In this document: in pieces, positions 1-9,001 of the stretch
How positions within the stretch are numbered: position 1 is the stretch's first letter
How the letters are laid out: the number at the start of each line of letters is the position of its first letter
Assembly: GCF_012395835.1 (NCBI RefSeq)
Contig: NZ_JAAZSQ010000008.1
Location: 89,098-153,097 of the forward strand
DNA: 64,000 nt
Source of the DNA: Arthrobacter mobilis
GTDB lineage: Bacteria; Actinomycetota; Actinomycetes; Actinomycetales; Micrococcaceae
Direction of reading: 5' to 3'
Translations under genes and position numbers: made by a program
The notes under the pieces: model-generated
What the model was told of the DNA's origin: nothing
Seen by the model: the letters and a program-made list of their open reading frames with translations, nothing else
The model's database searches: none

Positions 1-93
1 TCAACAGCTAACGGCCGGGCGCCCGCCCCGGCGGCGCCGGCAACAGGATCAACCGGCAGCTTTGGTTTAACCGGGTGCTGCCTGCCGGCTGTG

Positions 94-3000
94 TCAGCGG
101 CCTGCCAGGCCGGCCGGCTGCGGACGCGCCGGCAGCGGCCCCGGCCGCAGCGACGGGTGGCCGGTGCGCGCCGGCGGCCTGTCGGTGGGCAGTTCCTGGA
201 GCATCTCCTTCAGGACCCCGACGCCGTATTCGAGCTGCGGGTCCTCGCCCGCGGCGTAGGCGTGCGGCGGGTAGGGCACCTCGATGTCCGGATCCACTCC
301 GTGATTCTCCACGTTCCACCCGACCCCCTGGGTGAACCAGAAGGCATAGCGCGGCTGGGTCACCCCCGTGCCGTCGGCCAGCGTGAACTTGCCGTCAATG
401 CCGACCACGCCTCCCCAGGTGCGCACGCCGATCACCGGGCCGATCCCGCGCAGCTTGCAGACCTGGGTGATGATGTCTCCGTCGGACCCGGCGTACTCGT
501 CTGCCAGCACGACAACCGGTCCGCGCGGGGCGTGCGCCGGGTAGGTGCCCGGCTGCTCGCCGCGGGCCAGGTTCCAGGCCGTGACCTTCCGGCCGATCAG
601 CTCCGCCACCAGCTGCGAGGTGTGTCCGCCGCGGTTGCGCCGGACATCGACGATGAGCGCGTCCTTGGCGGTCTCCACGTCCAGGTCCCGGTGCAGCTGC
701 GACCAGCCCCGGGCCACCATGTCGGGGATGTGCAGATAGCCGAACCGGCCCCCGGAAGCGGTCCGCACGGCACGCCGGTTGGCCGACACCCAGTTCTGGT
801 AGCGCAGCCGCTCCTCGTCGGCGACCGGCACCACTGCGATCCGGCGCTGCCGGCCCTCGTCCGGTCCCGGGCCGTTGACGATGGTCAGTTCCACGGTCCG
901 CCCGGCGGCACTGACCAGCAGCGGGCCGGGTCCGGCCGCCAGGTCCACCGGAAGCCCGTCCACCGCGGCAATGATGTCCCCGCTGCGGACCGCGGCGCCA
1001 GGAGCGGCCAGCGGCGAGCGCGCCAGCGGATCCGAGGACTCGCCCGGAAGGATGCTGCGCACCGCCCAGCCGGCGCCGGTACGCTCCAGGTCGGCGCCGA
1101 GCAGGCCCTGCCTGCCGGCACCAGGTTCGGCTGCAGGAGGCGGGCTCACGTAGGCATGCGAGGTGCCCAGCTCCCCGTGCACCTCCCAGAGCAGGTCCAC
1201 CAGATCATCGTGCGAGCCCAGCCGCTGCACCAGCGGACGATAGCGCCGGCGGACGCCTTCCCAGTCCAGCCCGGCCATGTCGGCATCCCAGTAGAAGTCC
1301 CGCTGCAGGCGCCAGGTCTCGTCGAAGGCCTGTTCCCAGACCTTGAGCGGATCCAGCATGACCCGGATCCGGCCCAGGTCCACCGCCACACTGTCCGGAG
1401 ACTCGTCCTCGACCTTCCCGGCGGCCGGCACGGCACGCACCTGCTGCTTGTTGATGTAGACAATGCGCTTGCGGTCCCCGGAAACCTCGTAGGCGGACAG
1501 CGCCGGCGCCAGCGTGCTGACCTCGCGGCGGACCAGGTCGAAGCGCTCCAGCCGGTGCGGCTGCGCCGGCTCCTCCGCACTGGCCCGGCCTTCCCCGGTC
1601 ACCCCGGCGGCGTCCGTGGCCAGCCAGAGCAGCGCGCCGTCCACGGCCGCGAGCCGGCTGTAGCGTCCCTGCGGGACCGGCAGCGGGATGATCCGTCCGG
1701 CAATCTGTTCGGGATCGACGGCGACCTTGGGGACGGTGCCGCCCGCTGCCCCGCCGGCATTGTGCCCGGCGTCGTGCCCGTCACCGGCCGGTGCCGTGCC
1801 ATGCACGGCCGGACCGAACGGCGAGGGCGTGCCGGCAGCCAGCGCCACCAGGAAGGGCTTGGTGGACTGCGGGAAGCTCAGGTCGAAGCTGTGCGTGTCG
1901 TAGACCGGGTCGAAGCTGCGCTCGGACAGGAAGGCAGCGAACTTTCCGTCCGGGGTAAACGCCGGGCCGTGGTCGCGGAAGCGCCCGTCGGTGATGTCCA
2001 CCGGCTGCCCTTCGCCCGAGGCGGGGGCCAGGCGCAGCCGCGTGCGCGTGCCCTCGGTGGTCACCGGTTCGGCCCACAGGAGCCAGCGGGAGTCCGGGGA
2101 CACAGCCACTTCCTCGATGGCACCGTGGTCGGTCGCAGCGATCTCGGTCAGCGCGCCAGTATCGGCGGCCACTACCAGCAGCTGGCCGAACTCGGTGGCC
2201 ACGGCAGCGAAGGTGCCGTCCGGACTGGGGCAGACCGCACTGACCCGGGTCGGTCCGTCAAAGTCCACGCGCCGCAGCGGGGCCGTGCCGCTGGGTTCGG
2301 CCTCCCGGGCGCTGCCGGCGCCGTCCGGCCCGGAAGCCGGCGGTTCCGGCGCCGGACGTGCCGGCAGGCCGTCCGCGGCGACGACGGCGGAGGCCGCGAC
2401 CGGCCGCGGCAGGGCCGCGCCCGATTCCGCCAGCTCCGTTTCCGGCAGCTCTGCCTGGGAAGGCGCGGCGCTGCCGGCGGCCCAGCCCAAGGCGTCGAAG
2501 ACGTTGCGGATGTACAGGGCCTCCTCGCCGCCGTGGTCCGCCACGTAGATGACTTTGTCCGTTCCGAGCGGCCGGGCCAGCCGCGCACGCACGCCGGGCG
2601 TGGATTCGACGGAGCGGGAGGGCCCGTCCCGGTGCGTGAGCCAGTGCACCGTGCCGTGGGTTTCCACCACGGAGGCAGTGCCGTCGGCATTCGGGACCGC
2701 TGCCTTCAGGTGCGCGGCGGCATTCAGCGGAGCCGGCCGCCGGGCCGTGGACGCCGAGCCGAGGGTGATCTCCAGCTTCCGCGCCTCGGAGTCCAGGTCC
2801 TCCAGCAGCCACAGCCCGCCTGCCGATTCGAAGACCACACGCCGGCCGTCGCTGGCCGCATGGCGGACATAGAAGTCTTCATGGTCGGTGTGCCGGCGCA
2901 GCCCGGTCCCGTCGGCTGCCACCGAATACAGGTTGCCATAGCCCTCGTGGTCGCTCAGGAAGGCGATCCGCCCGCCGATCCACATCGGGTCCACCAGGTT

Positions 3001-3579
3001 CCCGGCCAGTTCCGGGACCAGCCGCGCGAAGTCCCCCGACCCGTCGCGGTCCAGCCAGAGCTTGCCCGTGGTTCCGCCCCGGTAGCGCTTCCACCAGGCC
3101 GGCTCGCGCGAGCATACGCTGCCGACCACTACGGGACGCTCGTCCCCGACGGCCGGCCCGAAGGTGATCGAGTCCACCGGACCGAACGGCAGCACCCGGC
3201 CCGCCGAGCCGTCCAGCGGCACCGCATGTGCCCAGGTGTGGCGCGGTTCCTCGCGCTGGTAGGCGCTGGTGACGATGACTTCACCGGCTGCGGTGAAACC
3301 CTTCACGCGCGTGGACGGGTGGCCGAAGAAGGTCAGGCGCCGGAAGCCGCCCCCGTCCACGGCGGCGGTGACGGCCTCGGGGGCGCTGCCCTGGACCACG
3401 CTCCAGGCCAGGCTCCGGCCATCGGGGGAAAACCTGGGGTTCCGCGCCGGCAGCTGCAGCGAGGAGACCCGCCAGGCCCGTCCGCCGTCGAGCGGAGCCA
3501 CCCAGACGTCGTCCTCCGCGACGAACGCCAGCAAATCATCGTGCAGATGGGGATAACGGAAGTAGCTCGACGAAGTCAT
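94..3579 (-). CDS. Tricorn protease homolog (S41-type serine peptidase)
   Basis: The 1161-residue product resembles the tricorn peptidase, a large cytosolic serine protease that trims oligopeptides. About the first 690 residues look like beta-propeller blades (repeated FSPDGR-type motifs). A PDZ-like domain (about 820-905) and an S41 core follow. The tricorn catalytic residues can be placed at His808 (GTSHAYV) and Ser1032-Asp1033 (YAGSDGD), with spacing close to that of the archaeal enzyme. An Ala/Pro/Glu-rich insertion at about 365-430 interrupts the propeller. I chose the ATG at 3579 over an in-frame codon six residues upstream because a TAAGAT -10 box ends 7 nt before it, which would give a leaderless mRNA. 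The gene stands alone and diverges from the epimerase gene. The family call is firm; the physiological substrate is unknown. Confidence 0.88.
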   Translation of the reverse strand: MTSSSYFRYPHLHDDLLAFVAEDDVWVAPLDGGRAWRVSSLQLPARNPRFSPDGRSLAWSVVQGSAPEAVTAAVDGGGFRRLTFFGHPSTRVKGFTAAGEVIVTSAYQREEPRHTWAHAVPLDGSAGRVLPFGPVDSITFGPAVGDERPVVVGSVCSREPAWWKRYRGGTTGKLWLDRDGSGDFARLVPELAGNLVDPMWIGGRIAFLSDHEGYGNLYSVAADGTGLRRHTDHEDFYVRHAASDGRRVVFESAGGLWLLEDLDSEARKLEITLGSASTARRPAPLNAAAHLKAAVPNADGTASVVETHGTVHWLTHRDGPSRSVESTPGVRARLARPLGTDKVIYVADHGGEEALYIRNVFDALGWAAGSAAPSQAELPETELAESGAALPRPVAASAVVAADGLPARPAPEPPASGPDGAGSAREAEPSGTAPLRRVDFDGPTRVSAVCPSPDGTFAAVATEFGQLLVVAADTGALTEIAATDHGAIEEVAVSPDSRWLLWAEPVTTEGTRTRLRLAPASGEGQPVDITDGRFRDHGPAFTPDGKFAAFLSERSFDPVYDTHSFDLSFPQSTKPFLVALAAGTPSPFGPAVHGTAPAGDGHDAGHNAGGAAGGTVPKVAVDPEQIAGRIIPLPVPQGRYSRLAAVDGALLWLATDAAGVTGEGRASAEEPAQPHRLERFDLVRREVSTLAPALSAYEVSGDRKRIVYINKQQVRAVPAAGKVEDESPDSVAVDLGRIRVMLDPLKVWEQAFDETWRLQRDFYWDADMAGLDWEGVRRRYRPLVQRLGSHDDLVDLLWEVHGELGTSHAYVSPPPAAEPGAGRQGLLGADLERTGAGWAVRSILPGESSDPLARSPLAAPGAAVRSGDIIAAVDGLPVDLAAGPGPLLVSAAGRTVELTIVNGPGPDEGRQRRIAVVPVADEERLRYQNWVSANRRAVRTASGGRFGYLHIPDMVARGWSQLHRDLDVETAKDALIVDVRRNRGGHTSQLVAELIGRKVTAWNLARGEQPGTYPAHAPRGPVVVLADEYAGSDGDIITQVCKLRGIGPVIGVRTWGGVVGIDGKFTLADGTGVTQPRYAFWFTQGVGWNVENHGVDPDIEVPYPPHAYAAGEDPQLEYGVGVLKEMLQELPTDRPPARTGHPSLRPGPLPARPQPAGLAGR

Positions 3580-3586
3580 GGGATCG

Positions 3587-3592
3587 ATCTTA
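3587..3592 (-). promoter_or_regulatory. -10 box of the tricorn gene (leaderless candidate)
   Basis: TAAGAT on the minus strand is followed by 7 nt and then the ATG at 3579, so transcription would start at or next to the start codon. No convincing -35 hexamer is visible. Confidence 0.55.
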
Positions 3593-3719
3593 GCCACCGT
3601 TGCAGGCGGGGCCGGGCCGCTGTTACGGCCCCGGACAGCGGGGGTGCCCTGCTGCTGCCCGCTGGCCGATCTGTTGCTGCCATGTTCCCACCCGCAGCTT
3701 TACATGCTGGGATGTAGCC

Positions 3720-4610
3720 ATGAAAGTCCTGATCGCCGGCGCCTCAGGCCTGATCGGCAGCGCACTGGCCCGGCTGCTGGAAACCCGGGGGCACACGGTC
3801 AGCCGGCTGGTCCGGCGGCCGGCCCGCAGCGCAGCGGAAGTACCGTGGGATCCTGCCGCGGGCAGCCTGGATCCCCGGGCCGTGAGCGGCCAGGACGCGG
3901 TGGTCAACCTCGCCGGCTCCGCCCTGCACCTGCGCCCGTGGACCCGGTCCACCAAGGAAGACCTGCTCTCGTCCCGGGTCGGGAGCACCCGCACTCTGGC
4001 CGCCGCCATGGCCGCCGCCGAACAACCGCCGGGCGTCTTCATCAGCCAGTCCGGTTCCGGCTACTACGGGGACCGGGGTGACGAGGTGCTGACGGAGGAA
4101 GCGGCGTCCGGGGACCTGTTCATGTCGGCTGTCTGCCGTGCCTGGGAGCACGCCGTCCTCGGTGCCCCGGGCCGGACCGTCGTGACCCGCACGGGCATCG
4201 TCATGGCCCCGCAGGCCGGCGCCCTGCCGCGGCTGCTGCTGCCTGTCAGGCTCGGGGTCGGCGGTCCGCCCGGCAGCGGCCGGCAGTGGTGGCCCTGGAT
4301 CACCCTGGAGGATGAAGCCGCGGCGCTGGCCTTCCTGCTCGAGGCTGACCTGTCCGGCCCGGTCAATCTCTGCGCCCCGGAACCAGCCCGGGCCGGGGAA
4401 TTGGTCGCGGCCGTGGCCGCGGCCCTGGGCCGGCCGGCCCGGTTCCGGGCCCCGGAGGCAGTGTTGAAGGCGGCCCTGGGGGAAATGGCGGAAAACCTGG
4501 TGCTGCCCAGCGCCCGCATGCTGCCGTCGCGGCTGACTGCCGCAGGGTTCGCGTTCGCCCAGCCCGCGGTGGCGGACCTCGCCCGCTGGGTAGCGGGCCG
4601 GGCCGCCTGA
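3720..4610 (+). CDS. TIGR01777 family NAD(P)-dependent epimerase-like protein
   Basis: This 296-residue protein belongs to the extended short-chain dehydrogenase/epimerase superfamily of the TIGR01777 type. The N-terminus has the Rossmann dinucleotide motif GASGLIG at residues 7-13. The C-terminus has the DUF1731-like pattern seen in this family (a conserved Leu-Pro-Ser-Arg-Leu followed by Ala-Gly-Phe, in the last 40 residues). The start is the ATG at 3720, which opens directly on the conserved MKVLIAGASG. M. tuberculosis Rv2216, beside lipB, is a comparable neighbour as I recall it. The substrate is not known for the family, so only the fold and likely cofactor are assigned. Confidence 0.88.
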   Translation: MKVLIAGASGLIGSALARLLETRGHTVSRLVRRPARSAAEVPWDPAAGSLDPRAVSGQDAVVNLAGSALHLRPWTRSTKEDLLSSRVGSTRTLAAAMAAAEQPPGVFISQSGSGYYGDRGDEVLTEEAASGDLFMSAVCRAWEHAVLGAPGRTVVTRTGIVMAPQAGALPRLLLPVRLGVGGPPGSGRQWWPWITLEDEAAALAFLLEADLSGPVNLCAPEPARAGELVAAVAAALGRPARFRAPEAVLKAALGEMAENLVLPSARMLPSRLTAAGFAFAQPAVADLARWVAGRAA

Positions 4611-4636
4611 CCGGCCGCCGCGGACAGCATGGACGC

Positions 4637-6205
4637 TCAGTCCTCCGCCGGATCCGGGGGCGGCAGCACCGCGCTGACCAGCCAGCGTCCGCCTGACTGC
4701 TCGAGCCTCAGCGTCAGCTGCTGCTGCTTGGGTCCGGCTACCTCCCGGACCAGCCCCGACGCCGCACTGTGCTCCTGGAACGCGGAGGTGGACACGACCG
4801 CGAAAACCTCCGCCTCGGTATCGGAGGCAGCCACCAGCTCGGCCTTCTGCACGGTCGCATCCAGTCCGCTGAACCAATGGTCCTGGTCCAGCAGGGCTGC
4901 CATGATCCGGCGGTCCGCCTCCATGGCCGCCGAACCGGCAACGTTGACGTCCTGGAGCAGCGTGGTGCTGCGCATGCGGATGGCTTCGGTGCGCAGCCAG
5001 GCCAATCCGGACAGCGCCGCCACCGGATCCTTCGAGGCCAGAGCGGCGCTGATCCTGCCCGGCACCGGCCGTCCCGCAGGCCGAGCCGGTCCTGGGGACG
5101 CAGCCGGTCCCGCCGCCGGGGCAGCACCGGCCCCGGGCCCCGGACCGCCGGCAAGCATCCCCAGCAGCGCAGCAACCAGGCCCAGGCCCGCCGTCAAGGC
5201 GGTGCCCGCCAGCAGCAGCCGGCCCAGGTCCGGCCGCGGTCTGCCGGCCCGGGTCCTGCCGGCCCCGGCCGGTTCCGGCGGCACGGAACGGCGGCGCCCG
5301 GACCGTTCCCGCTGGTCCGGGCGCCGCCGGGTCAGCAGCTGGGGCACCACGCTGGGGTGCACCGCGGCGGCGAGGTCCACCGGCTCGGCCGCCGCGCAGC
5401 GGTACACCCGCCGGGCGAATTCGGCGGCGGCCGGACGTGCGGCCGGGCTGTCGTCCAGGCCTTCTTCAAGCACCTCCGCCAGCTCGGCGGGCACGCCCGG
5501 ACAGAGAATGCCCAGCGGCGGACGGGCCTGGGTGGCCGCGGGAACCCGCCCGGTCAGCGCGTACCAGCCCAGCGCGGCCAGCGCATAGACGTCCGCGGCG
5601 GGCCCGGCGGCTTCGGTGCCCGGGTGGAAGCCGGGCGTCGCGGCCGGCCGGACGGGGGCCGAACCGGCCACCTGTCCTGCAGCCAGGTCCGCCAGCAGGG
5701 GCTTGCCGGCCGCAGTGAAGAGGACATTGCCGGGGGAAACGTCCCCGTGGGCAATCCCCTGGGCATGCAGGAACGCCAGTACCTGCCCCAGCGGGGTCAG
5801 CACGGTGACCGTCTCGCCGGTCGACAGCGGACCGCGGGCGGCCACCAGCCCGGCGAGCGAACCGCCGGCCGCAAACGTCAGCAGCAGTCCCGGGCCCAGG
5901 CTCGTGGCCACCTGCCGGTAGGCCTGGACCAGGTGCTCGTGCTCCACCCCGGCCAGCAGTACCTGCTCCCCGTCTGCCCCGCTGCCGCCTGCGCTGCCGC
6001 GGGCACCGTCCGGCCCGGTGAAGACTTTGAGCGCATATTCCGTCCCGTCCTCGGCCGCCGCCAGCCAGACCGACGCCGATGCCCCGCTGCCGAGCCAACG
6101 CACGATCCGCAGGCCGGCCGCTTCCGGCCGCGGCGGTTCCGGACCGCTCTGTCCGGCGGGAGGCTCCGGCTGCTGTAGCTGGACGGAAGGCTGCAGTGCA
6201 TCCAT
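4637..6205 (-). CDS. Membrane-anchored protein kinase-like protein with degenerate DFG motif
   Basis: This 522-residue protein has an N-terminal Ser/Thr kinase-like domain (about 33-290). It shows a loop WLGSGASASVW (37-47), a candidate ATP-binding Lys60 (ALKVF), a catalytic-loop HGDVSPGNVLF (153-163) with Asp155 and Asn160, and DLA at 173-175 where canonical kinases have DFG. A basic, proline-rich linker leads to one transmembrane helix (about 330-352). An outside domain of about 170 residues follows, ending in a W-L-V-S strand pattern that may be NTF2-like. There are no PASTA repeats. The HGD and DLA replacements suggest weak or no catalysis, although the core Lys, Asp, Asn and Asp are kept. 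The ATG at 6205 was chosen because the upstream in-frame extension has no kinase homology. The gene diverges from lipB. Confidence 0.78.
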   Translation of the reverse strand: MDALQPSVQLQQPEPPAGQSGPEPPRPEAAGLRIVRWLGSGASASVWLAAAEDGTEYALKVFTGPDGARGSAGGSGADGEQVLLAGVEHEHLVQAYRQVATSLGPGLLLTFAAGGSLAGLVAARGPLSTGETVTVLTPLGQVLAFLHAQGIAHGDVSPGNVLFTAAGKPLLADLAAGQVAGSAPVRPAATPGFHPGTEAAGPAADVYALAALGWYALTGRVPAATQARPPLGILCPGVPAELAEVLEEGLDDSPAARPAAAEFARRVYRCAAAEPVDLAAAVHPSVVPQLLTRRRPDQRERSGRRRSVPPEPAGAGRTRAGRPRPDLGRLLLAGTALTAGLGLVAALLGMLAGGPGPGAGAAPAAGPAASPGPARPAGRPVPGRISAALASKDPVAALSGLAWLRTEAIRMRSTTLLQDVNVAGSAAMEADRRIMAALLDQDHWFSGLDATVQKAELVAASDTEAEVFAVVSTSAFQEHSAASGLVREVAGPKQQQLTLRLEQSGGRWLVSAVLPPPDPAED

Positions 6206-6320
6206 GGAAGGATGTTCTACACGCCCGGCGGCTGGCGTGCAGAAGTTATCCACAGCCGCCCGGAACCGCCCACTCGTACACAATCGACGGCCCGAATGGA
6301 GTCCGACCGAGCCCGCGGCG

Positions 6321-6326
6321 TAGGCT
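6321..6326 (+). promoter_or_regulatory. -10 box of lipB (leaderless candidate)
   Basis: TAGGCT ends 6 nt before the lipB ATG at 6333 and no Shine-Dalgarno sequence fits in between, so a leaderless lipB mRNA is likely. Confidence 0.55.
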
Positions 6327-6332
6327 TGGCCC

Positions 6333-7010
6333 ATGACTCTTGAGTTTTCCCGGGTTGGATTTGCCCCCGATTACGTTGATTACGAGGAGGGCTGGGCGCT
6401 ACAGCGCCGGATCCATGAAGCAGTGGTGGCCGGTGCGGCATCCAGCACCGTCCTGCTGCTCGAACATAGCCCGGTCTACACTGCAGGCAAGCGCACCGAA
6501 GACCATGAACGTCCCTTCGACGGCACCCCGGTGGTCAATGTCGACCGCGGCGGCAAGCTCACCTGGCACGGTCCGGGCCAGCTGGTCGGCTACCCGATCG
6601 TCGCCCTTCCGGACCCGACCAGGGTTGCCGACTACGTGGAGATCCTTGAGCAGGTGCTGATCAACGTCCTGGCCGGCTTCGGCATTGCGGGCACCCGGAT
6701 CGAGGGCCGCTCCGGCGTATGGATCGAGGCCGACGCCCAGGGGCCAGCGCGCAAGATCGCCGCCATCGGCATCCGGGTCAACCGGCGGGTGACCATGCAC
6801 GGCTTTGCCTTGAACTGCAGCAACGACCTGGCCCCGTACTCGCAGATCATCGCCTGCGGCATTACCGACGCCGGCACCACCTCGATCGAGGCCGAAACAG
6901 GGCAGAAGGTGCTTCCCGCCGACATTGCCGGCCGGGTGGAAGAAGAACTGCGTACATTCGAGGCGCGGCTGGTCAAGGACGCCGCTGCCCAGGAAGGAGC
7001 CCTGCTGTGA
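6333..7010 (+). CDS. lipB: Lipoyl(octanoyl) transferase LipB
   Basis: LipB moves octanoyl groups from acyl carrier protein to the lipoyl domains of 2-oxoacid dehydrogenases and the glycine cleavage H protein, the first step of endogenous lipoate synthesis. The 225-residue protein has the family motif [12 protein letters not shown] and the catalytic pair Lys141 (ARKIAAIG) and Cys175 (IIACGI). Its stop codon overlaps the GTG start of lipA by 4 bp, so the two are translationally coupled and work in sequence. The start is fixed by the conserved N-terminus and by a -10 box only 6 nt upstream. Confidence 0.97.
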   Translation: MTLEFSRVGFAPDYVDYEEGWALQRRIHEAVVAGAASSTVLLLEHSPVYTAGKRTEDHERPFDGTPVVNVDRGGKLTWHGPGQLVGYPIVALPDPTRVADYVEILEQVLINVLAGFGIAGTRIEGRSGVWIEADAQGPARKIAAIGIRVNRRVTMHGFALNCSNDLAPYSQIIACGITDAGTTSIEAETGQKVLPADIAGRVEEELRTFEARLVKDAAAQEGALL

Positions 7011-8020
7011 CGCTCGCCCCCGAAGGCCGGCGCATGCTGCGCATCGAGGCCCGCAACGCGGCCACGCCGGTGGAGCGCAAGCCCGACTGGATCAAGGCTA
7101 AGGTCAATATCGGTCCCGAGTACGTCGGGATGAAGAACCTGGTCAAAAAGGAAGGCCTGCACACCGTCTGCGAGGAGGCCGGCTGCCCGAACATCTTCGA
7201 ATGCTGGGAGGACCGCGAGGCCACCTTCCTGATCGGCGGCTCCGAGTGCACCCGGCGCTGCGACTTCTGCCAGATCGACACCGGCAGGCCCTCGCCGCTG
7301 GATCTGCTCGAGCCGGAAAAGGTCGCCCGCTCCGTCCAGCAGATGAACCTGCGCTACGCGACCGTCACCGGCGTCGCCCGGGACGACCTGCCCGACGAGG
7401 GCGCGTGGCTGTACGCCGAAACCATCCGCAAGATCAAGGAGCTGAACCCGGGCACCGGCGTCGAAATCCTCATTCCGGACTTCTCCGGCAAGCCCGAGCA
7501 CATCCGGGCCATCTGCGAGGCCGCCCCCGAGGTGTTCGCGCACAACGTGGAGACCGTCCCGCGGATCTTCAAGAGCATCCGTCCGGCCTTCCGCTACGAG
7601 CGCTCCCTGGATGTGATCAGCCAGGGCCGGGCCGCGGGCATGGTCACCAAGTCGAACCTGATCCTGGGCATGGGCGAGACCCGCGAGGAGGTCTCCGAGG
7701 CCCTGGCCGACCTGCACGCTGCCGGCTGCGACCTGATCACCATCACCCAGTACCTGCGCCCGACCGAGCGCCACCACCCGGTGGAGCGCTGGGTCAAGCC
7801 GGCAGAGTTCGTCGAACTGCGCGACGAGGCCGAGGAGATCGGCTTCCTGGGCGTGATGAGCGGACCGCTGGTGCGCTCCTCCTACCGCGCCGGCCGGCTC
7901 TGGGCCACCGCCATGCGCAAGAAGGGCCGCGCACTGCCCGAACAGCTCGCGCACATTGCCGAAGGCATCGAAGACTCCGGTTCCACCCGCCAGGAAGCAG
8001 CCAGCCTGCTCCCCCGCTAG
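7007..8020 (+). CDS. lipA: Lipoyl synthase LipA
   Basis: LipA is a radical-SAM enzyme that inserts two sulfurs into protein-bound octanoyl groups to form lipoyl cofactors. The 337-residue product has both cluster motifs. Cys55, Cys60 and Cys66 (CX4CX5C) bind the auxiliary cluster that supplies sulfur. Cys81, Cys85 and Cys88 (CX3CX2C) bind the radical-SAM cluster. The GTG start at 7007 overlaps the lipB stop (GTGA) and has AGGAAGGAG upstream. The gene is followed by a strong hairpin at 8041-8089. Confidence 0.97.
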   Translation: MTLAPEGRRMLRIEARNAATPVERKPDWIKAKVNIGPEYVGMKNLVKKEGLHTVCEEAGCPNIFECWEDREATFLIGGSECTRRCDFCQIDTGRPSPLDLLEPEKVARSVQQMNLRYATVTGVARDDLPDEGAWLYAETIRKIKELNPGTGVEILIPDFSGKPEHIRAICEAAPEVFAHNVETVPRIFKSIRPAFRYERSLDVISQGRAAGMVTKSNLILGMGETREEVSEALADLHAAGCDLITITQYLRPTERHHPVERWVKPAEFVELRDEAEEIGFLGVMSGPLVRSSYRAGRLWATAMRKKGRALPEQLAHIAEGIEDSGSTRQEAASLLPR

Positions 8021-8040
8021 GACCCGGACGCCATACTTCG

Positions 8041-8089
8041 GGCATGACGGGGCGGTTCCGGCCGGTGGCCGGGGCCGCCCCGTCATGCC
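8041..8089 (+). terminator. Terminator-like hairpin after lipA
   Basis: A perfect 15-bp stem (8041-8055 pairing with 8075-8089) encloses a second CCGGCC/GGCCGG stem. It lies 20 nt after the lipA stop. There is no long U tract, as is common in high-GC actinobacteria. Confidence 0.65.
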
Positions 8090-8122
8090 TGTGCAGGACT
8101 CGGAGCACGGGCCCGCACAGGT

Positions 8123-8128
8123 TAGAAT
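8123..8128 (+). promoter_or_regulatory. -10 box of the DUF4191 gene
   Basis: TAGAAT ends 9 nt before the ATG at 8138. The predicted transcription start is at, or one to three bases before, the start codon. Confidence 0.5.
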
Positions 8129-8137
8129 TGAGCCATT

Positions 8138-8911
8138 ATGGCCAATAGCACCGATTCCCCTGCCAACTCAGCTGCGGACCGCCGGCGGGGACTCTTTTCC
8201 CGCAAGTCCGCCGCGGACAAAGCCGCCGCCAAGGCGAACAAGCAGCCCGGACGGCTGAAGCAGATCGCCCAGGTCTTCCAGATGACCCGGCGCAACGACC
8301 CGAACGTCGTCTGGCTGATGCTGCTGGCCTTCCTGGCCGTGGTGGCTGTCTGCCTGATCATCGGCCTGCTGATCCAGAACTGGATCACCCTGCTGATCAT
8401 CTCCCTGCCGCTGGGCCTGCTCGCGGCCACCTTCATCCTGTCCCGCCGGGCCGAGCGTGCCGCCTTCGCCCAGATCGAGGGCCAGCCCGGTGCTTCCGGC
8501 GCTGCATTGAGCGTGCTGCGCCGCGGCTGGATCCTGCAGGAGCAGCCGGTGGCCGTGAACCCGCGCACCCAGGACGCCGTCTTCCGGGCCGTCGGCCGTC
8601 CGGGCGTGGTCCTGGTAACCGAGGGCCCCTCCCACCGGGTCAAGCAGCTGGTGGACGCCGAGCGGCGCAAGCTGAACCGCATCCTGCCCAACGTCAAGGT
8701 CCATGTCATCGAGACCGGACGCGGCGAAGGCCAGGTGGAGCTGAGCAAGGTTGCCAAGACCGTGCAGAAGCTCAAGAAGGAACTGACCAAGCAGGAAGTC
8801 GCCGCCGTGGACAAGCGGCTGCAGGCCCTGGGCAGCAGCAAGCTGCCGATTCCCAAGGGCGTGGACCCGTTCCGGGTGCGTCCCGACCGCCGGGCGATGC
8901 GGGGCCGCTGA
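8138..8911 (+). CDS. DUF4191 family membrane protein
   Basis: This 257-residue protein is a member of the actinobacterial DUF4191 family, which is regularly found between lipA and glnA (Rv2219 in M. tuberculosis, as I recall). A basic N-terminal segment precedes two adjacent hydrophobic segments (about 55-77 and 82-102). A longer, probably cytosolic C-terminal region with many Lys residues follows. Its function is unknown. The start at 8138 has a -10 box very close upstream and no clear ribosome-binding site. Position suggests no direct role in lipoate or nitrogen metabolism; conserved neighbourhood is the only clue. Confidence 0.88.
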   Translation: MANSTDSPANSAADRRRGLFSRKSAADKAAAKANKQPGRLKQIAQVFQMTRRNDPNVVWLMLLAFLAVVAVCLIIGLLIQNWITLLIISLPLGLLAATFILSRRAERAAFAQIEGQPGASGAALSVLRRGWILQEQPVAVNPRTQDAVFRAVGRPGVVLVTEGPSHRVKQLVDAERRKLNRILPNVKVHVIETGRGEGQVELSKVAKTVQKLKKELTKQEVAAVDKRLQALGSSKLPIPKGVDPFRVRPDRRAMRGR

Positions 8912-8932
8912 GCCGGCAGTCTGCGGACACAG

Positions 8933-8984
8933 CTTAAAGACCGGGCAGGGCCCGCCGTACGGCGGGCCCTGCCCGGTCTTTAAG
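8933..8984. terminator. Bidirectional terminator, perfect 52-bp palindrome
   Basis: The two 26-nt arms (8933-8958 and 8959-8984) are exact reverse complements with no spacer. The outer ends read CTTAAAGA and TCTTTAAG, so each strand has an A-rich lead-in and a short T-rich tail. It lies between the convergent DUF4191 and RDD genes and can stop transcription from both sides. Confidence 0.85.
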
Positions 8985-9001
8985 CCTCCGGGGGTGCTGG
9001 C

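Noticed and set aside
1-93. Possible gene fragment at the left edge
   Set aside because: The 93 bases after the tricorn stop have no frame with recognisable similarity and no clear hairpin. I see nothing in it.
6246-6254. TTATCCACA, an exact DnaA-box sequence, between the kinase-like gene and lipB
   Set aside because: It is a single copy with no neighbouring boxes, no AT-rich unwinding element and no dnaA or dnaN nearby, so it is not an origin. One 9-mer can occur by chance.
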